Source of the DNA: Akkermansiaceae bacterium
Lineage (GTDB): Bacteria > Verrucomicrobiota > Verrucomicrobiia > Verrucomicrobiales > Akkermansiaceae
Direction: 5' to 3'
Assembly: GCA_015061985.1 (NCBI GenBank)
Contig: SUVN01000013.1
Span: 1 to 62,095, forward strand
Length of the DNA: 62,095 bases
The position numbers were made by a program, and so were the translations under genes. This document shows positions 7,183 to 17,241 of this stretch, one piece after another. Position 1 is the first letter of the stretch. Every line of letters begins with the position of its first letter. The notes below the pieces were generated by a model. The model was not told the origin of the DNA. It did no database searches and saw only the letters and a program-made list of their open reading frames with translations.

Positions 7183-8253
7183 ATGCGGCACATCTTCACC
7201 CGGTTCATCTGCACCGCCCTGCTGAGCATCAGCGGGGTGTGGGCAGGCGGAGTGGATTTGGTGTACCGCCTTCCGACCGAAAATGATGCCCTGTTCCGTG
7301 GGGATAACAAGGCTTTCTTCACCTATGTGGATCGAACCTTTGAAGGAGTCACCACCCAACCATGGGAAGCCGGCACGTATGGCTTTGTCCGCAATCCTTT
7401 CCGCCTGAGTGACGGGCGTATCAGGTATTCCCGGCTGCACGAAGGCATCGATATCTCACCGGTGAAGCGGGATGAACAGGGCGAGCCGCTGGATATCATC
7501 CACCCGGTCGCTCCCGGAGAAGTGGTGTATACCAACTCTCAGCCCGGATTGAGCAACTATGGGCGCTACGTGGTGGTTCAACACCATACGCCTGAGGGCC
7601 GGTTCTACACCGTCTATGCGCATCTGTCAGAGGTTCGATGCGAAGTAGGGCAGCGGGTCGGAACCGGTAATGAGCTGGGGCGGCTGGGCTACTCCGGAGT
7701 CGGGCTCAACAAGACACGAGCCCACCTGCATCTGGAAATCTGCTTCCTGATAAATCAGCACTACGATAAGTTCTCCCCCCCGGCCAACAAGCACGGAATA
7801 TACAACGGGCAAAACCTGATAGGCTTCGACATATCAAAGCTCCTGCTGCACTGCCGGAACGGATTGCCGCTCTCGCTTCGCAAACACCTCGCCACCCTCC
7901 CGGAGCATTATCGGGTGCGAGTTCCCTGCGTCGGCACCATGGATTTGCTGCAACGGCATCCTTTCCTTTACAAGGGTGATTGGAAGAAGCGCCCGGCAGC
8001 GCTTGATATAGCTTTCACCGCAGAGGGTGTACCGCTGGCCGTGTATCCGGCAGACAAGCCCGTCACGGAGCCGGAGGTCATCTCCTGCACGCCAGAGCCA
8101 ACCCTGCAACAGAACTGCACCGCCAACAGGCTCAAGAACAGCAGTAAAAATGCCGCGCTGACAGCAAGTGGCAAGCGCTTTATCAACAACTTTCTCTGGC
8201 TGGAGGGCAAATACCCGCCAACACAATCCGAGGAAGAACAGAATCACTTATAA
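7183..8253 (+). CDS. M23-family peptidoglycan endopeptidase, secreted
   Basis: 356 residues with an N-terminal signal peptide (to about residue 22). The LytM/lysostaphin-type zinc site is visible: His86 and Asp90 in HEGID, His147 in YAHLSEV, and His181/His183 in AHLHLE. The domain covers about residues 60-200; the 150 residues after it are not recognised. It should cleave peptide cross-bridges in the periplasm. It lies between a lipoprotein gene and a TPR gene with short gaps, suggesting one envelope-related operon. Confidence 0.88.
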   Translation: MRHIFTRFICTALLSISGVWAGGVDLVYRLPTENDALFRGDNKAFFTYVDRTFEGVTTQPWEAGTYGFVRNPFRLSDGRIRYSRLHEGIDISPVKRDEQGEPLDIIHPVAPGEVVYTNSQPGLSNYGRYVVVQHHTPEGRFYTVYAHLSEVRCEVGQRVGTGNELGRLGYSGVGLNKTRAHLHLEICFLINQHYDKFSPPANKHGIYNGQNLIGFDISKLLLHCRNGLPLSLRKHLATLPEHYRVRVPCVGTMDLLQRHPFLYKGDWKKRPAALDIAFTAEGVPLAVYPADKPVTEPEVISCTPEPTLQQNCTANRLKNSSKNAALTASGKRFINNFLWLEGKYPPTQSEEEQNHL

Positions 8254-8268
8254 CAGAATCATTCCGGC

Positions 8269-10698
8269 ATGAAATTCTCCTCTTTTCTTTACATTCTGAC
8301 GGCATTCATGAGCATCGCCTCCGCGTCTCCCATAGAGGAAGCGGCTGAGCTCATGCGCCGGGGGGATGCCGTTGGAGTCCTGAAAACGCTGAGCGGCGAT
8401 GAAAGTGAAGAGGGGTATTTCTGGAAAGGGAGAGCCCTGATAGAGCTGGATCGCATGAAAGAAGCCGCCGACCTTCTTGCCAAAGTCAGTGACACACACA
8501 AGCTCTATCCGTATGCGGCCAAAGCTCTGCTCTACTGTGCCTGGCAAAGCCCGGATGTGGAGTTTTCCACCGTTGTACCGACTCTGGCTGCCAGCCGTAA
8601 CACAGAGATTGCGGAGATAGCAGCCGCTGCGCTGGCAGAATTCTGGTTGCAACAGCCGGAAAGCCAGGACAACACTGCGCTGGAACTGCTGAGGGGCATG
8701 GCAGCAAAAAATCCGGATTTCAGTCCGGTGCTGGAGCTGTTGGAAATTGAGAATCTTCGCCAGAAGGGAAAGTACGATGATGCTATCAACCTTTGTCGAA
8801 AACTGGAGGATAATCGTGAGCTGCCCGCCGATATTCGCCAGCGCGTCCGTCTGGCACTGGCCGAGGTCTTCTACGCACAAGAAACGGCAGGCCTCCCTGA
8901 TGAGAAAGAAAAAACTACCGGCAGCATCCTTTCCGGGCTGGGGAAGAGCGAAACGGATAGCGATGAAGAGGCAGAAAATGCCCCGGCAGAGGGAAAAGGC
9001 GAAGAAACACTCCTGCACTTCATCTCCACCCATCCGGAGTCTCCCCTGTTGAGGGAGGCATTCCGGCGGCTGGCCGCTCACCAGGCGTTCACCAAAGGCA
9101 AATATGCGAGGGCAAGACTCCGGGAGTGGATAGAAGATATAGAAAAGCCGCAACGCGCAGCCATATCTCTGCTTATTCTCCAATACCTCATCAACCGGGA
9201 CAATCCGGACAGCGTGGTCCCGGACAACACCTGCGCCAACACTGCGCTGACGCTCTTTCCCGGTGAAAATGCCACCCAGCTCATCCTGTTGGAACAAACC
9301 CGGTATTTGTTAGAACAGGGACTCACCGAAGATGCTGCCAAATACCTCAGCCACGTCACGCTTGATTCCCCGTACAAGACATTTTATTCTGCCGTCATTC
9401 TTTCCGAAACAGACATGCATCAGGCCGCCATCATGTTCCGCGACTGTGCCCGCCTTGCGCCGGAGGGACTGCGCCCGGCAGCCTTCGCCAACAGTCTGCT
9501 TTGCGCCTTGAGCTCCGGTAACAAGGAGCTGGAAACGGAAATCCTGAATTATCCCTACTTCACGCCGGAAGCAAAGGTAGAGGTCTATGCTGCACTATTC
9601 CTGTACCATATGGGCAAAGACAATGTGAAGGCTCGGCAGGCCTTGCAGGTGTTGCAGAGCATTCCCTACCGAGCCAAAGACTTCATGGTTGATTTTCTGC
9701 TGGATAAAGCATGGTTCAACATGGACGATTCCCCGCTTATGGTGGAACAGGAGCTTGCCCATACCTCCACCGCCAATTTCCGGCCGCGGCAGCTACTGCG
9801 TTACTACATGATTCGTGAAAGTGCCATGCGCAAAGCTTCTCCTGCTGACCGCAGAACCGAAACGGAGGAACGCATAGCGGAGTTGATGCGTCAGGCCATC
9901 GAATCCGCCGGCAACCGGCATCTGAATTACAGGCTGCGTTTCCATCTGGCGCATCTGTTCTCTGAGCGCAGCATGCATGCCGAAGCCTTCCGAGAACTCA
10001 TGGAACTGCATCAGCTGGTCGGCAACGGAGATACTGCTGCGCAGAGCCTTTTCCACGCAGCCTACGAAAAAGAACTGATCGGCACCACAGAGTCCCTGAA
10101 AGAAGCAGCGGCCATGTATGCCGGCTGTGCCGAGAAATACCCGGAGCTGGCAACGAAAGCCTCCATCCGGCAGGCAGATGTGCTCATCCGCATCGGTGAG
10201 GGTGAAGCGGCTGAACACATCCTGAAACACCTCCTGAGCAAAGCAGAACAGCTTACGCCGCAGGATCGGGCGCATACGCAGATTACCCTGTCCAACAAAT
10301 ATACGCTGGAAGGCACCGAGGAAGGAATCAAGCGTGCACTCGAAGTCAGCGGACAATGCGCCGCCGACTCCGAGCTTCCCCCCCACTGGCGCTATGCCGC
10401 GCTGCTGCACCACGCAGCCATCTGCAGCAGAAGTGGTCACTACCACTCGGCCTATGACGATTACATGGCCATTCTGGAGATGAATCCCGTCAGCAAAGCC
10501 GGTGCCACGGACAGGGATTGGTCCGTCTTCCACCAGGCAGCCATCGGCGCTGTAGACTCCCTGCTGGAGCTGAAGCAGTTCCGGGAAGCAGCCAATCTGG
10601 CAGACCGTTTCTCCGACTGGAAAAGCGACCGCAAAATGAAGCGCTACGCCGAATGGGCAACCTATATCCGGCAGACAAATTTCCTGCGAAACGAATAA
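8269..10698 (+). CDS. Exported tetratricopeptide-repeat protein
   Basis: 809 residues with a signal peptide (MKFSSFLYILTAFMSIASAS). Nearly all of the rest is alpha-helical TPR-like pairs (for example GYFWKGRALIELDRMKEAADLL, LAEVFYAQE, AFRRLAAHQAF), broken by one acidic low-complexity segment near residues 220-245. Likely a periplasmic scaffold; partner unknown. It starts 15 bases after the M23 gene and ends four bases before a convergent gene, leaving no room for a separate terminator. Confidence 0.75.
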   Translation: MKFSSFLYILTAFMSIASASPIEEAAELMRRGDAVGVLKTLSGDESEEGYFWKGRALIELDRMKEAADLLAKVSDTHKLYPYAAKALLYCAWQSPDVEFSTVVPTLAASRNTEIAEIAAAALAEFWLQQPESQDNTALELLRGMAAKNPDFSPVLELLEIENLRQKGKYDDAINLCRKLEDNRELPADIRQRVRLALAEVFYAQETAGLPDEKEKTTGSILSGLGKSETDSDEEAENAPAEGKGEETLLHFISTHPESPLLREAFRRLAAHQAFTKGKYARARLREWIEDIEKPQRAAISLLILQYLINRDNPDSVVPDNTCANTALTLFPGENATQLILLEQTRYLLEQGLTEDAAKYLSHVTLDSPYKTFYSAVILSETDMHQAAIMFRDCARLAPEGLRPAAFANSLLCALSSGNKELETEILNYPYFTPEAKVEVYAALFLYHMGKDNVKARQALQVLQSIPYRAKDFMVDFLLDKAWFNMDDSPLMVEQELAHTSTANFRPRQLLRYYMIRESAMRKASPADRRTETEERIAELMRQAIESAGNRHLNYRLRFHLAHLFSERSMHAEAFRELMELHQLVGNGDTAAQSLFHAAYEKELIGTTESLKEAAAMYAGCAEKYPELATKASIRQADVLIRIGEGEAAEHILKHLLSKAEQLTPQDRAHTQITLSNKYTLEGTEEGIKRALEVSGQCAADSELPPHWRYAALLHHAAICSRSGHYHSAYDDYMAILEMNPVSKAGATDRDWSVFHQAAIGAVDSLLELKQFREAANLADRFSDWKSDRKMKRYAEWATYIRQTNFLRNE

Positions 10699-10702
10699 TG
10701 CC

Positions 10703-11749
10703 TCAGCGCAGGTCACACCAGATAGCGCGGTGATCACTGGCCTGCCGGGCGGCTGGAATATCAACAATGCCGGAAGCATCGCCGCGTTTCAATCGTTTTT
10801 TCATCGGCTCATTGACGAACAGGTGGTCAAAGGTGTTGTAGGTATTCCCCCGCTTGTAATACAGCGTCCATTCCTCGCCTCGTGAATCTTTCGGGTTCAT
10901 TCGCCGCAGAGCGCATTCAGTCGACATCCCCTGCACCATCAGCCTGACGGATGAATCCTGAGGATTATCATTCCAATCACCGAACACGACCATGGGCATC
11001 CCCGGTTGCTCCCTCATTTCCTGTTGGATATAGCGAGCCAGAGTCTGAGCCTCACGATTCCGCAGAGACTCGGCAGCTGCGGAATCATCGCTCACCCTTG
11101 ATTTGAGGTGTACGCCCAGCACACGGAACAGGCGCCCATCCTCCGTCCGCACCGTTACATCCAGAATCCCGCGCAGCATCCGGCGCTTCTGCACCCCGAA
11201 CAAGCCATAATCAGCGCGGGATTCATCCTGTACCACCGGGTGCATGGACAGCAGAGCCAGCGCTCTATCCTCACCACCTCGCGTCAGCACACGGCTATGG
11301 GGATAATCCAATCCCCTGTCACGAAGCCTGCGCTTCAAATCCTCCAGCGCCAGAGGCCCGCCAATCTCTGCAAGTCCGATGATGGCGGGTTTAGCTGCGG
11401 CTATCACTTCTGCCACAGCCTCACATTCTCGCTCAGGCTTGGGGCGATTCACGTAGCGCGAGCGCTGCTTTTCCCCTGCAACAAAATAGTTCTCCGCATT
11501 AAGCATAAGGAAACGAACGGGCGGTCCGCTCTCCGGCATTTCATCCACCTGCCGAGGGGTCAGCGGGGGCAATGCCGCATCCGGGGGTTCCTCCGCATAG
11601 GGAGCAATCGTCAGCTCCGAAGTAACCGGGCTTATCCCACCGAACAGGCGCAAAGCCAGAAGAGCCACCACCACGGACAACATCACCAGGAAGAAGTCCG
11701 TCCTCCGCCACCATGGGCGGGGTTTCGGCATGGGCGGCAGCTGATTCAT
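10703..11749 (-). CDS. Membrane-anchored endonuclease/exonuclease/phosphatase-family protein
   Basis: 348 residues. A single N-terminal transmembrane anchor (FFLVMLSVVVALLALRLF) is followed by a Pro-rich linker and an EEP domain from about residue 75. Family motifs seen are LNAENYF, IGLAEIGG, GVHLKSR, FGDWNDNP and SDHRAIWCDL, which give the metal-binding Glu, Asp/Asn and His. Substrate cannot be told from sequence; nucleic acid or phosphoester are possible. The orientation places the domain in the periplasm. The start lies 19 bases from the hemB 3' end on the same strand. Confidence 0.85.
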   Translation of the reverse strand: MNQLPPMPKPRPWWRRTDFFLVMLSVVVALLALRLFGGISPVTSELTIAPYAEEPPDAALPPLTPRQVDEMPESGPPVRFLMLNAENYFVAGEKQRSRYVNRPKPERECEAVAEVIAAAKPAIIGLAEIGGPLALEDLKRRLRDRGLDYPHSRVLTRGGEDRALALLSMHPVVQDESRADYGLFGVQKRRMLRGILDVTVRTEDGRLFRVLGVHLKSRVSDDSAAAESLRNREAQTLARYIQQEMREQPGMPMVVFGDWNDNPQDSSVRLMVQGMSTECALRRMNPKDSRGEEWTLYYKRGNTYNTFDHLFVNEPMKKRLKRGDASGIVDIPAARQASDHRAIWCDLR

Positions 11750-11768
11750 GGGAGAAACGGCGTGGTTA

Positions 11769-12761
11769 TCAGCTCTCGCGCAGCCATTCGGCCACCTGCG
11801 GGGCGGCGTAGGTCAGAATCATATCTGCCCCGGCGCGGCGTATGGACAGGAGGCTTTCCAGCATCACCTGCTTTTCATCCAGCCAGCCGGAAGCCGCGGC
11901 CGCCTTCACCATCAGGTACTCACCGCTCACATGGTAGGCCGCTATCGGCAGCGTGGTTGCCGCCCGCATGGCGGCAATCACATCCAGATAAAGCGTGGCA
12001 GGCTTCACCATCAGAAAATCGGCTCCCTCCGCAGCATCCAGTGCCGCCTCACGCAGCGCCTCACGCGCATTAGCCGGATCCATCTGGTACGTCTTTTTAT
12101 CGCCGAACTTGGGCGCACTGCCCAAGGCTCCACGGAACGGGCCGTACAGCGCAGAGGCGTATTTGGCGGTATAGCTCATAAGCGACACCTTTTCGAAGCC
12201 CTCAGCATCCAGCGCGGAACGAAGCGCAGCAATGCGACCATCCATCATATCGCTGGGAGAAATGATATCCGCACCGGCGCGGGCATGGCAGAGAGCCTGA
12301 CGGCAGAGCGCCTCCACCGTCTCATCATTGAGGATTTCGTAAGAACCATCCTCATATTCCCGCACCAGACCATCCTGACCATAGCTGTTGAAGGGGTCGA
12401 GAGCCACATCCGTCATCACCACCATCTGCGGCACGGCAGCCTTGATGGCACGAATGGCTCGCGGCACCACGCCCTCCGGGTTCCATGCCTCACTACCGGC
12501 GGCATCTTTCTTCTCCTCCGGGACAACGGCAAACAAATCCACACAGGAAATCCCCAGCGCATACAGACGGAGGCATTCCTCCGCAATACCCGCCACACTC
12601 CAGCGGGTGCAGCCCGGCAGGGACTCAATGGGGGTATTCTCCTCCCCCTCCTGCACAAACATCGGGTATATCAGATGCGCAGCCGTGAGCTCAGTCTCAC
12701 GCATCAGGCCACGAACTCCGGCAGACTTTCGATTACGACGGGGACGAATGGGAAGATTCAT
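11769..12761 (-). CDS. hemB: Delta-aminolevulinic acid dehydratase (porphobilinogen synthase)
   Basis: 330 residues. Condenses two 5-aminolevulinate molecules into porphobilinogen in haem synthesis. The two active-site lysines are in SYTAKYAS and MVKPATLYLD; the RPRRNR N-terminal arm and the HVSGEY motif are typical. The start at 12761 (MNLPIRPRR) was chosen over the longer open frame because the promoter lies directly upstream: the -10 box ends 7 bases before the ATG, predicting a leaderless mRNA. The DVALDPFNSYGQDG stretch lacks the zinc-binding Cys triad, so this is the Mg-type enzyme. Confidence 0.95.
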   Translation of the reverse strand: MNLPIRPRRNRKSAGVRGLMRETELTAAHLIYPMFVQEGEENTPIESLPGCTRWSVAGIAEECLRLYALGISCVDLFAVVPEEKKDAAGSEAWNPEGVVPRAIRAIKAAVPQMVVMTDVALDPFNSYGQDGLVREYEDGSYEILNDETVEALCRQALCHARAGADIISPSDMMDGRIAALRSALDAEGFEKVSLMSYTAKYASALYGPFRGALGSAPKFGDKKTYQMDPANAREALREAALDAAEGADFLMVKPATLYLDVIAAMRAATTLPIAAYHVSGEYLMVKAAAASGWLDEKQVMLESLLSIRRAGADMILTYAAPQVAEWLRES

Positions 12762-12768
12762 GCCCCAC

Positions 12769-12797
12769 ATTATACGCTTCTTTCCCGCACAAGGCAA
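12769..12797 (-). promoter_or_regulatory. hemB promoter, leaderless architecture
   Basis: On the minus strand: TTGCCT, 17 bases, TATAAT; only GTGGGGC separates the -10 box from the ATG. Confidence 0.75.
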
Positions 12798-12950
12798 GCG
12801 CGAAGCCCGGATGCAAGCCCATGTGTTCGGATTCGTTCCGGGCGAGTGAAGTGCAATTCTCATCTGCGGCTACTGACGTTACCATTTTTCTGCTCTTATT
12901 GCAGAAAAAATTGCGGATTCACATTGCAGACGGATGTACTATTATGTAGA

Positions 12951-15900
12951 ATGAAAGAGTTGAAGATTCGCGCACACGGATTGGGGGCAATTCTGCTGCT
13001 GTGGCTGCTGCAGTCCGCCACGGCAGCAGCAGGGGAGGCGCTGCGAGCCGTCGAAGTACCCGGAACTGCGCTTCCCTCGTTTCTTGTCCTGACGCAGGGG
13101 GAAAGCGAAGCGGTCTCTCAGGATTCCGAAGTCGACTATCTTTTCTGGTCGGGAGAGGATGAAATATCAGCGACGGTTCAACAAGCTCGGCTGAAGCATC
13201 TTTCCATCGGATGGGGAGATGCAGAGACCCCGGAGCTGCAAGCTCTTCTTTCCCGCGTGGGCAAGGCCTATGGCGACTCCCTAGGACAGCTGACAGCAGA
13301 CACTCCCACCCCGAATGCCGTACTGGTACAGGCTACTGAGCCGCTGGATGCACAGCAGCAATGGAGTCTTCAGGCCACGGCGGCAGAGCACGAACCCATC
13401 CGCTCCGGCATTCTCATTTTCGGATACACGCCACAAGACAATCTGCAATGCTTTCTGATGCCGGCTTATACCCTGCCGGATTCACCCAATGAGGCGCTGC
13501 ACCTCGGTGTTCAGTTACGCATCAATACACCTTTGGAGGAAACGGCAGAAAGCCTCTTCCGAAAGCTCCGCTTCAGCATGAATGGGCAGCAGGCTCAACT
13601 CTCTGCCTCCGGGGACTTCCACGAGCTGTTCTCAGATGGTCAGAGAATCCGCATCTGCCCGGCTTCATCTGAGGGTAAGCTTGAACCCGCGGCCCTCACG
13701 GTTCCGTTGCAAGACAAAGGAAAGGCTCTCGTCTACCCCTCTGACGGTTGCTCCGGATTGACTATCCGCCTCTCCGGCGGCTGGGGGAAAAAACTGACCG
13801 TAACTCTTCCCGCCGGGCTTCTCACCACACAGGGCAGGAGAATCCAAAAAGAGCATACGGTCAGCGTAATCCTGCCCATTCCCCCACCCCAAATAGTTTC
13901 TTCCTTACCTCAATATCTCACCCCCAATCATCTCAGCTTTGACCTGCTGGGGTGCAGGTCAATCAAACTGACAGCCTACCGCATCCCCGCCCCATTGCTG
14001 AACACCGGAACGGAGGTCATTGCAGAGCAGCATCTGTCCGACCTCTCGCCATCCGGCCAAAGCATCCGCATGGATTTTCCCGGCGAAAAGCCGGAATACC
14101 GCGTTCAGAAATACCAAGCAGATTGGAAACAGCTCACCGCCGATGATGCCGAGCCGGGGCATTTCCTGCTGCGACTGGATATGGCCGGAGGGCAGGACAG
14201 CGACAGACACACACAATGGCTGCGGGTAGATGCCTCTGAACTGCTGACGGATATCCGCTACACCCCCTGCCCCCACGTGGTCATCACCTCCGGCCGAAAC
14301 GGGGATTTCATCAACACAGGTAACATCCAACTGCTGCAGGATGGAAAAATCCTCTACTCCGCCCCATTCCGGCAAAATCCGGTTATCCTGCCCACGGGGG
14401 CGGAATATGCCGGAGCCAATGAGCTGCGTATCCTTTGCGGGCGCGATATTTCTTCCTGCTCCCTGAACCTGGGGAATCACGATAGCGTGGCAGAAAACTC
14501 GGCACATAACTCCTTTCTGCTCACGGACAGAGAAACATGCCGGGCGGGCGAAACCATTCACTTCCATGGTCTGGTGAAAGACTTATCAGATGCCCCCAGC
14601 TCGCTTAATCTCCGCGCAGAGTGGAGTGATGAACAACAGCGTGTTCTTTCCGTCCGACAGTTGCAGGCTTCGCAGAACGGCTTCTTTTCAGAACACTTCC
14701 GATTGTCGAAAGAAGTTGCCGCCAACACATCCCTGCTCCGGCTCCGCTTGCTGAATGGGGATGACTCAATATGTTGTCAATATATCCGTGTTGTCCCCCC
14801 GAAACCACTTTCTTCAACCAATTCAGCCTTACCCCGGGTGGATTTTCTGCCCATCATCCGTTCCGGTCACAGGCTGGCCCTCATGGACGGCTCAGAGAGA
14901 GCCTATTCAGAAGAAACCCAACTCCGGTTGGAAGCATATGGAAATATCAGGAGTGTCCGTCACGTGCCGTGCGGCCTCCGGCTGGAATCACATGAAGAAG
15001 CCATCCTGTGGCAAGAGGAACTTCGCATCCCCGCCCATTGCAGCGAGGGCATCGACCTGAACCCCATCCTTGACCGCCACCTTGCGGAACAGGACAAGGT
15101 GACGCATTACCGTATCGTTTTCCGTGGACATGATGGGAAGCCTGTTTCCCAAAACATCAGCCGTCATGCACTTGACAGAAGGGAAGAAGAATCCTTTTAT
15201 TTCGCGGAAGCAGAAGTCCGACACCACCGTCTGCGGCTGCTACTGCCCAAGCCCGTGGAGCAAGATAGTGCCGCCCAGATACTGCTCTTCTGCCGACAGC
15301 AGGCGAGGATGCTCCCGCTTCGCCTGAAACAAGGCTGCCGCGAGGTGGAAATTCCCCTTCTTGCGGAAGAATTCGGAGCCCTCGGATATCGACTTATCAT
15401 ATCCAATCGGGAAAAAGGTTGGCCGCAGCATGAGGAGGGATACGTTACCGTTCCGAACCCGAAAAAACAACTCACGATACACCTCTGCACCGGAGATAGA
15501 CTCCAACAGGACATCTCGGGACATGTTGTCTCGCAAGACGGCCGCCCGGCATCGGCTCACCTCCTGCTCGTTCGGCTTCCCGGCAGAGATTCGGCCCACG
15601 CATCCATAATATCGCAACAGTTTCATGAAAGCTTTTTTCCCTGCACTCGGCAACACATGACCGACATTGGTATCGCTTTTCCGTCTGATGGCGTGGGTAA
15701 CACAGAGCGTACACGCAGCATCCGGTTGAATGCCACGCAAATCGAAGGATTTCTTTTCGGAAAGTACAGGCGACACTCGGGGCCGGGGAAATGGGAACAG
15801 AGGGCAGATTCGGGCATCAGCGACTTTTCTTCATCGGATGGAGGCAACGAAACAGATGAACCGTCTTTCTATCTCCACCGGGAGAATGAAAGGGAAACAC

Positions 15901-16073
15901 CGCTGCTGATAGCCGAAACGCAAACGGATGAAAACGGAAACTTTCGCACCACGCTTCCGCTCCCGGCAGATGGGAACGACAGCCTACTCCTTATCCTGGC
16001 CATTGGTGCAGACGGCCAATCCAACGGCTCTGCCGCCTTTTACTCCGGATTGGAACCGGCAATCCAGCGGTAG
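12951..16073 (+). CDS. Alpha-2-macroglobulin-like secreted protein lacking the thioester half
   Basis: 1040 residues from the ATG at 12951, which opens a signal peptide (MKELKIRAHG then AILLLWLL, cleavage near ATAAAG). The middle resembles alpha-2-macroglobulin MG domains: near residue 523, LLTDRETCRAGETIHFHG is the MG3/MG4-type motif; near 990, TQTDENGNFRTTLPLPADG resembles the start of the central A2M domain. The chain stops there, so the thioester (CxEQ) and receptor-binding domains are absent; bacterial family members are usually over 1500 residues. The last 11 codons overlap the channel gene on the other strand. It may be a truncated gene or a shorter lineage-specific scaffold. Confidence 0.6.
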   Translation: MKELKIRAHGLGAILLLWLLQSATAAAGEALRAVEVPGTALPSFLVLTQGESEAVSQDSEVDYLFWSGEDEISATVQQARLKHLSIGWGDAETPELQALLSRVGKAYGDSLGQLTADTPTPNAVLVQATEPLDAQQQWSLQATAAEHEPIRSGILIFGYTPQDNLQCFLMPAYTLPDSPNEALHLGVQLRINTPLEETAESLFRKLRFSMNGQQAQLSASGDFHELFSDGQRIRICPASSEGKLEPAALTVPLQDKGKALVYPSDGCSGLTIRLSGGWGKKLTVTLPAGLLTTQGRRIQKEHTVSVILPIPPPQIVSSLPQYLTPNHLSFDLLGCRSIKLTAYRIPAPLLNTGTEVIAEQHLSDLSPSGQSIRMDFPGEKPEYRVQKYQADWKQLTADDAEPGHFLLRLDMAGGQDSDRHTQWLRVDASELLTDIRYTPCPHVVITSGRNGDFINTGNIQLLQDGKILYSAPFRQNPVILPTGAEYAGANELRILCGRDISSCSLNLGNHDSVAENSAHNSFLLTDRETCRAGETIHFHGLVKDLSDAPSSLNLRAEWSDEQQRVLSVRQLQASQNGFFSEHFRLSKEVAANTSLLRLRLLNGDDSICCQYIRVVPPKPLSSTNSALPRVDFLPIIRSGHRLALMDGSERAYSEETQLRLEAYGNIRSVRHVPCGLRLESHEEAILWQEELRIPAHCSEGIDLNPILDRHLAEQDKVTHYRIVFRGHDGKPVSQNISRHALDRREEESFYFAEAEVRHHRLRLLLPKPVEQDSAAQILLFCRQQARMLPLRLKQGCREVEIPLLAEEFGALGYRLIISNREKGWPQHEEGYVTVPNPKKQLTIHLCTGDRLQQDISGHVVSQDGRPASAHLLLVRLPGRDSAHASIISQQFHESFFPCTRQHMTDIGIAFPSDGVGNTERTRSIRLNATQIEGFLFGKYRRHSGPGKWEQRADSGISDFSSSDGGNETDEPSFYLHRENERETPLLIAETQTDENGNFRTTLPLPADGNDSLLLILAIGADGQSNGSAAFYSGLEPAIQR

Positions 16074-16644
16074 GCGTTGCAACCGACAAAATTACCGGCC
16101 ACAATCGCGGCGTAGAACATCAGGATTTCACCAAGATTAGCCGCCCAGAAATCCATCGGCGCACAGAGGTAGAAAAAGGCATCTGCCACACAGTGAGGGA
16201 AGCCGCAGGTGATGAAGAGCGGACACCAAAGAGCATGGACAGAGAATTTCCTTTCCGTGCAAAGGTCACCGCCGTGGTCATGATGAATCCGCAGCCGATG
16301 GCCAGCAACCCACCATTGAGCGGGCCGAGGATGAGGCGTTTATCGGCCAGAAGCGCCAGCGCCGTCTCCTGCAGCGGCATGGCAGAGAGCCGAGTCATGG
16401 CAGCCATGGCAGCACAGCCCAGAATATTCCCGAACAGCACCAGAAACATGTGTCCCACCTCATTTCTGGCAATGAGCCCCGCCGTGCCGGTATAGAGCTT
16501 CAGCTTGTAATTCACCACGGCAATCAGCGCAAAGGTAAACAACACACTCCCCACAACGTCAGGACGAGCCAGATACCCAAAACCGACAATACCGATGCAG
16601 ATGCCGCACAGAAAAGACGATTTCAATACATTCACTGTGCCCAT
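16040..16644 (-). pseudogene. Formate/nitrite transporter-family channel with a one-base frameshift
   Basis: The frame from 16644 (MGTVNVLKSSFLCG) carries the FNT pattern through SMLFGV, then runs out of frame to a stop at 16120. Reading one base differently from about 16222 restores CPLFITCGFPHCVADAFFYL, then WAANLGEILMFY and NFVGCNAYRWIAGSNPE, ending with TAA at 16040. GFPHCVAD and NLGEI are family hallmarks of the pentameric channel. One missing base within GTCCG (FGV-PLF expected) explains everything. It may be real inactivation or a sequencing error. The restored length is about 201 residues, shorter than the usual 260-280. Confidence 0.85.
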
Positions 16645-16719
16645 ATACCTCAGTTGTCCGAGGCTAACATATATTCCCGCCTAAATCAACGTCATTCTGC
16701 GACACCCGGTCAAGACAAA

Positions 16720-17241
16720 TCAACCGGCGTTGCCGAGATTGCGGTTCAGGAAAGCATCCAGCTCTTCCAGGGCTCGCTGCTGGGTGGGACAGGCACGGCG
16801 ACGAGCCCCCAGCAGGAGGCTGCACTCTTTCTTGCCGGAGAAATGATAGGTATTGAGCCCCATGCGGCGCAGCTCCGCCAGTCTGCGGCCCAGCTCTGTG
16901 TAGAAGAAGAGGGGCAAATCCTGCTGTCCGGCGAGCGCATCCAGTTCAATATCCACCGGAGGGGTCTGCACCCGCAGATTCTGAGCTATCAGCGGCAACC
17001 CCACTTCATACAACATGCGGCGCATGCGGTCAAAGAGGTACTCCAGCGGCACGGCATGCAGCGGGCACTCCCGCTCCAGATACAGCAATACCGCGCGGGC
17101 AATTTCATCGCGGAAGGGCAGCTTCACCCCCGCAGCATCCGCTGCATTCTGCAACACGCGCTCAATCCATTCCACCCCGTAGTCGGAAATCACGCAATAG
17201 CCGGTCTGCAGCAGCGGCAAACTGTTCTTGAAAGCAATCAT
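16720..17241 (-). CDS. Conserved hypothetical protein coupled to nrdR
   Basis: 173 residues, no signal peptide or membrane segment, mostly helical by appearance with a Leu/Arg-rich second half. It begins inside the nrdR stop codon (ATGA overlap), so it is translationally coupled. No family recognised. The context suggests a link to NrdR or ribonucleotide reductase control, but nothing in the sequence proves it. Confidence 0.65.
   Translation of the reverse strand: MIAFKNSLPLLQTGYCVISDYGVEWIERVLQNAADAAGVKLPFRDEIARAVLLYLERECPLHAVPLEYLFDRMRRMLYEVGLPLIAQNLRVQTPPVDIELDALAGQQDLPLFFYTELGRRLAELRRMGLNTYHFSGKKECSLLLGARRRACPTQQRALEELDAFLNRNLGNAG

Noticed and set aside
11748..12950. Long open frame continuing upstream of the alpha-2-macroglobulin-like gene
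   Set aside because: It is antisense to hemB; the signal peptide and likely start at 12951 explain the gene without it.
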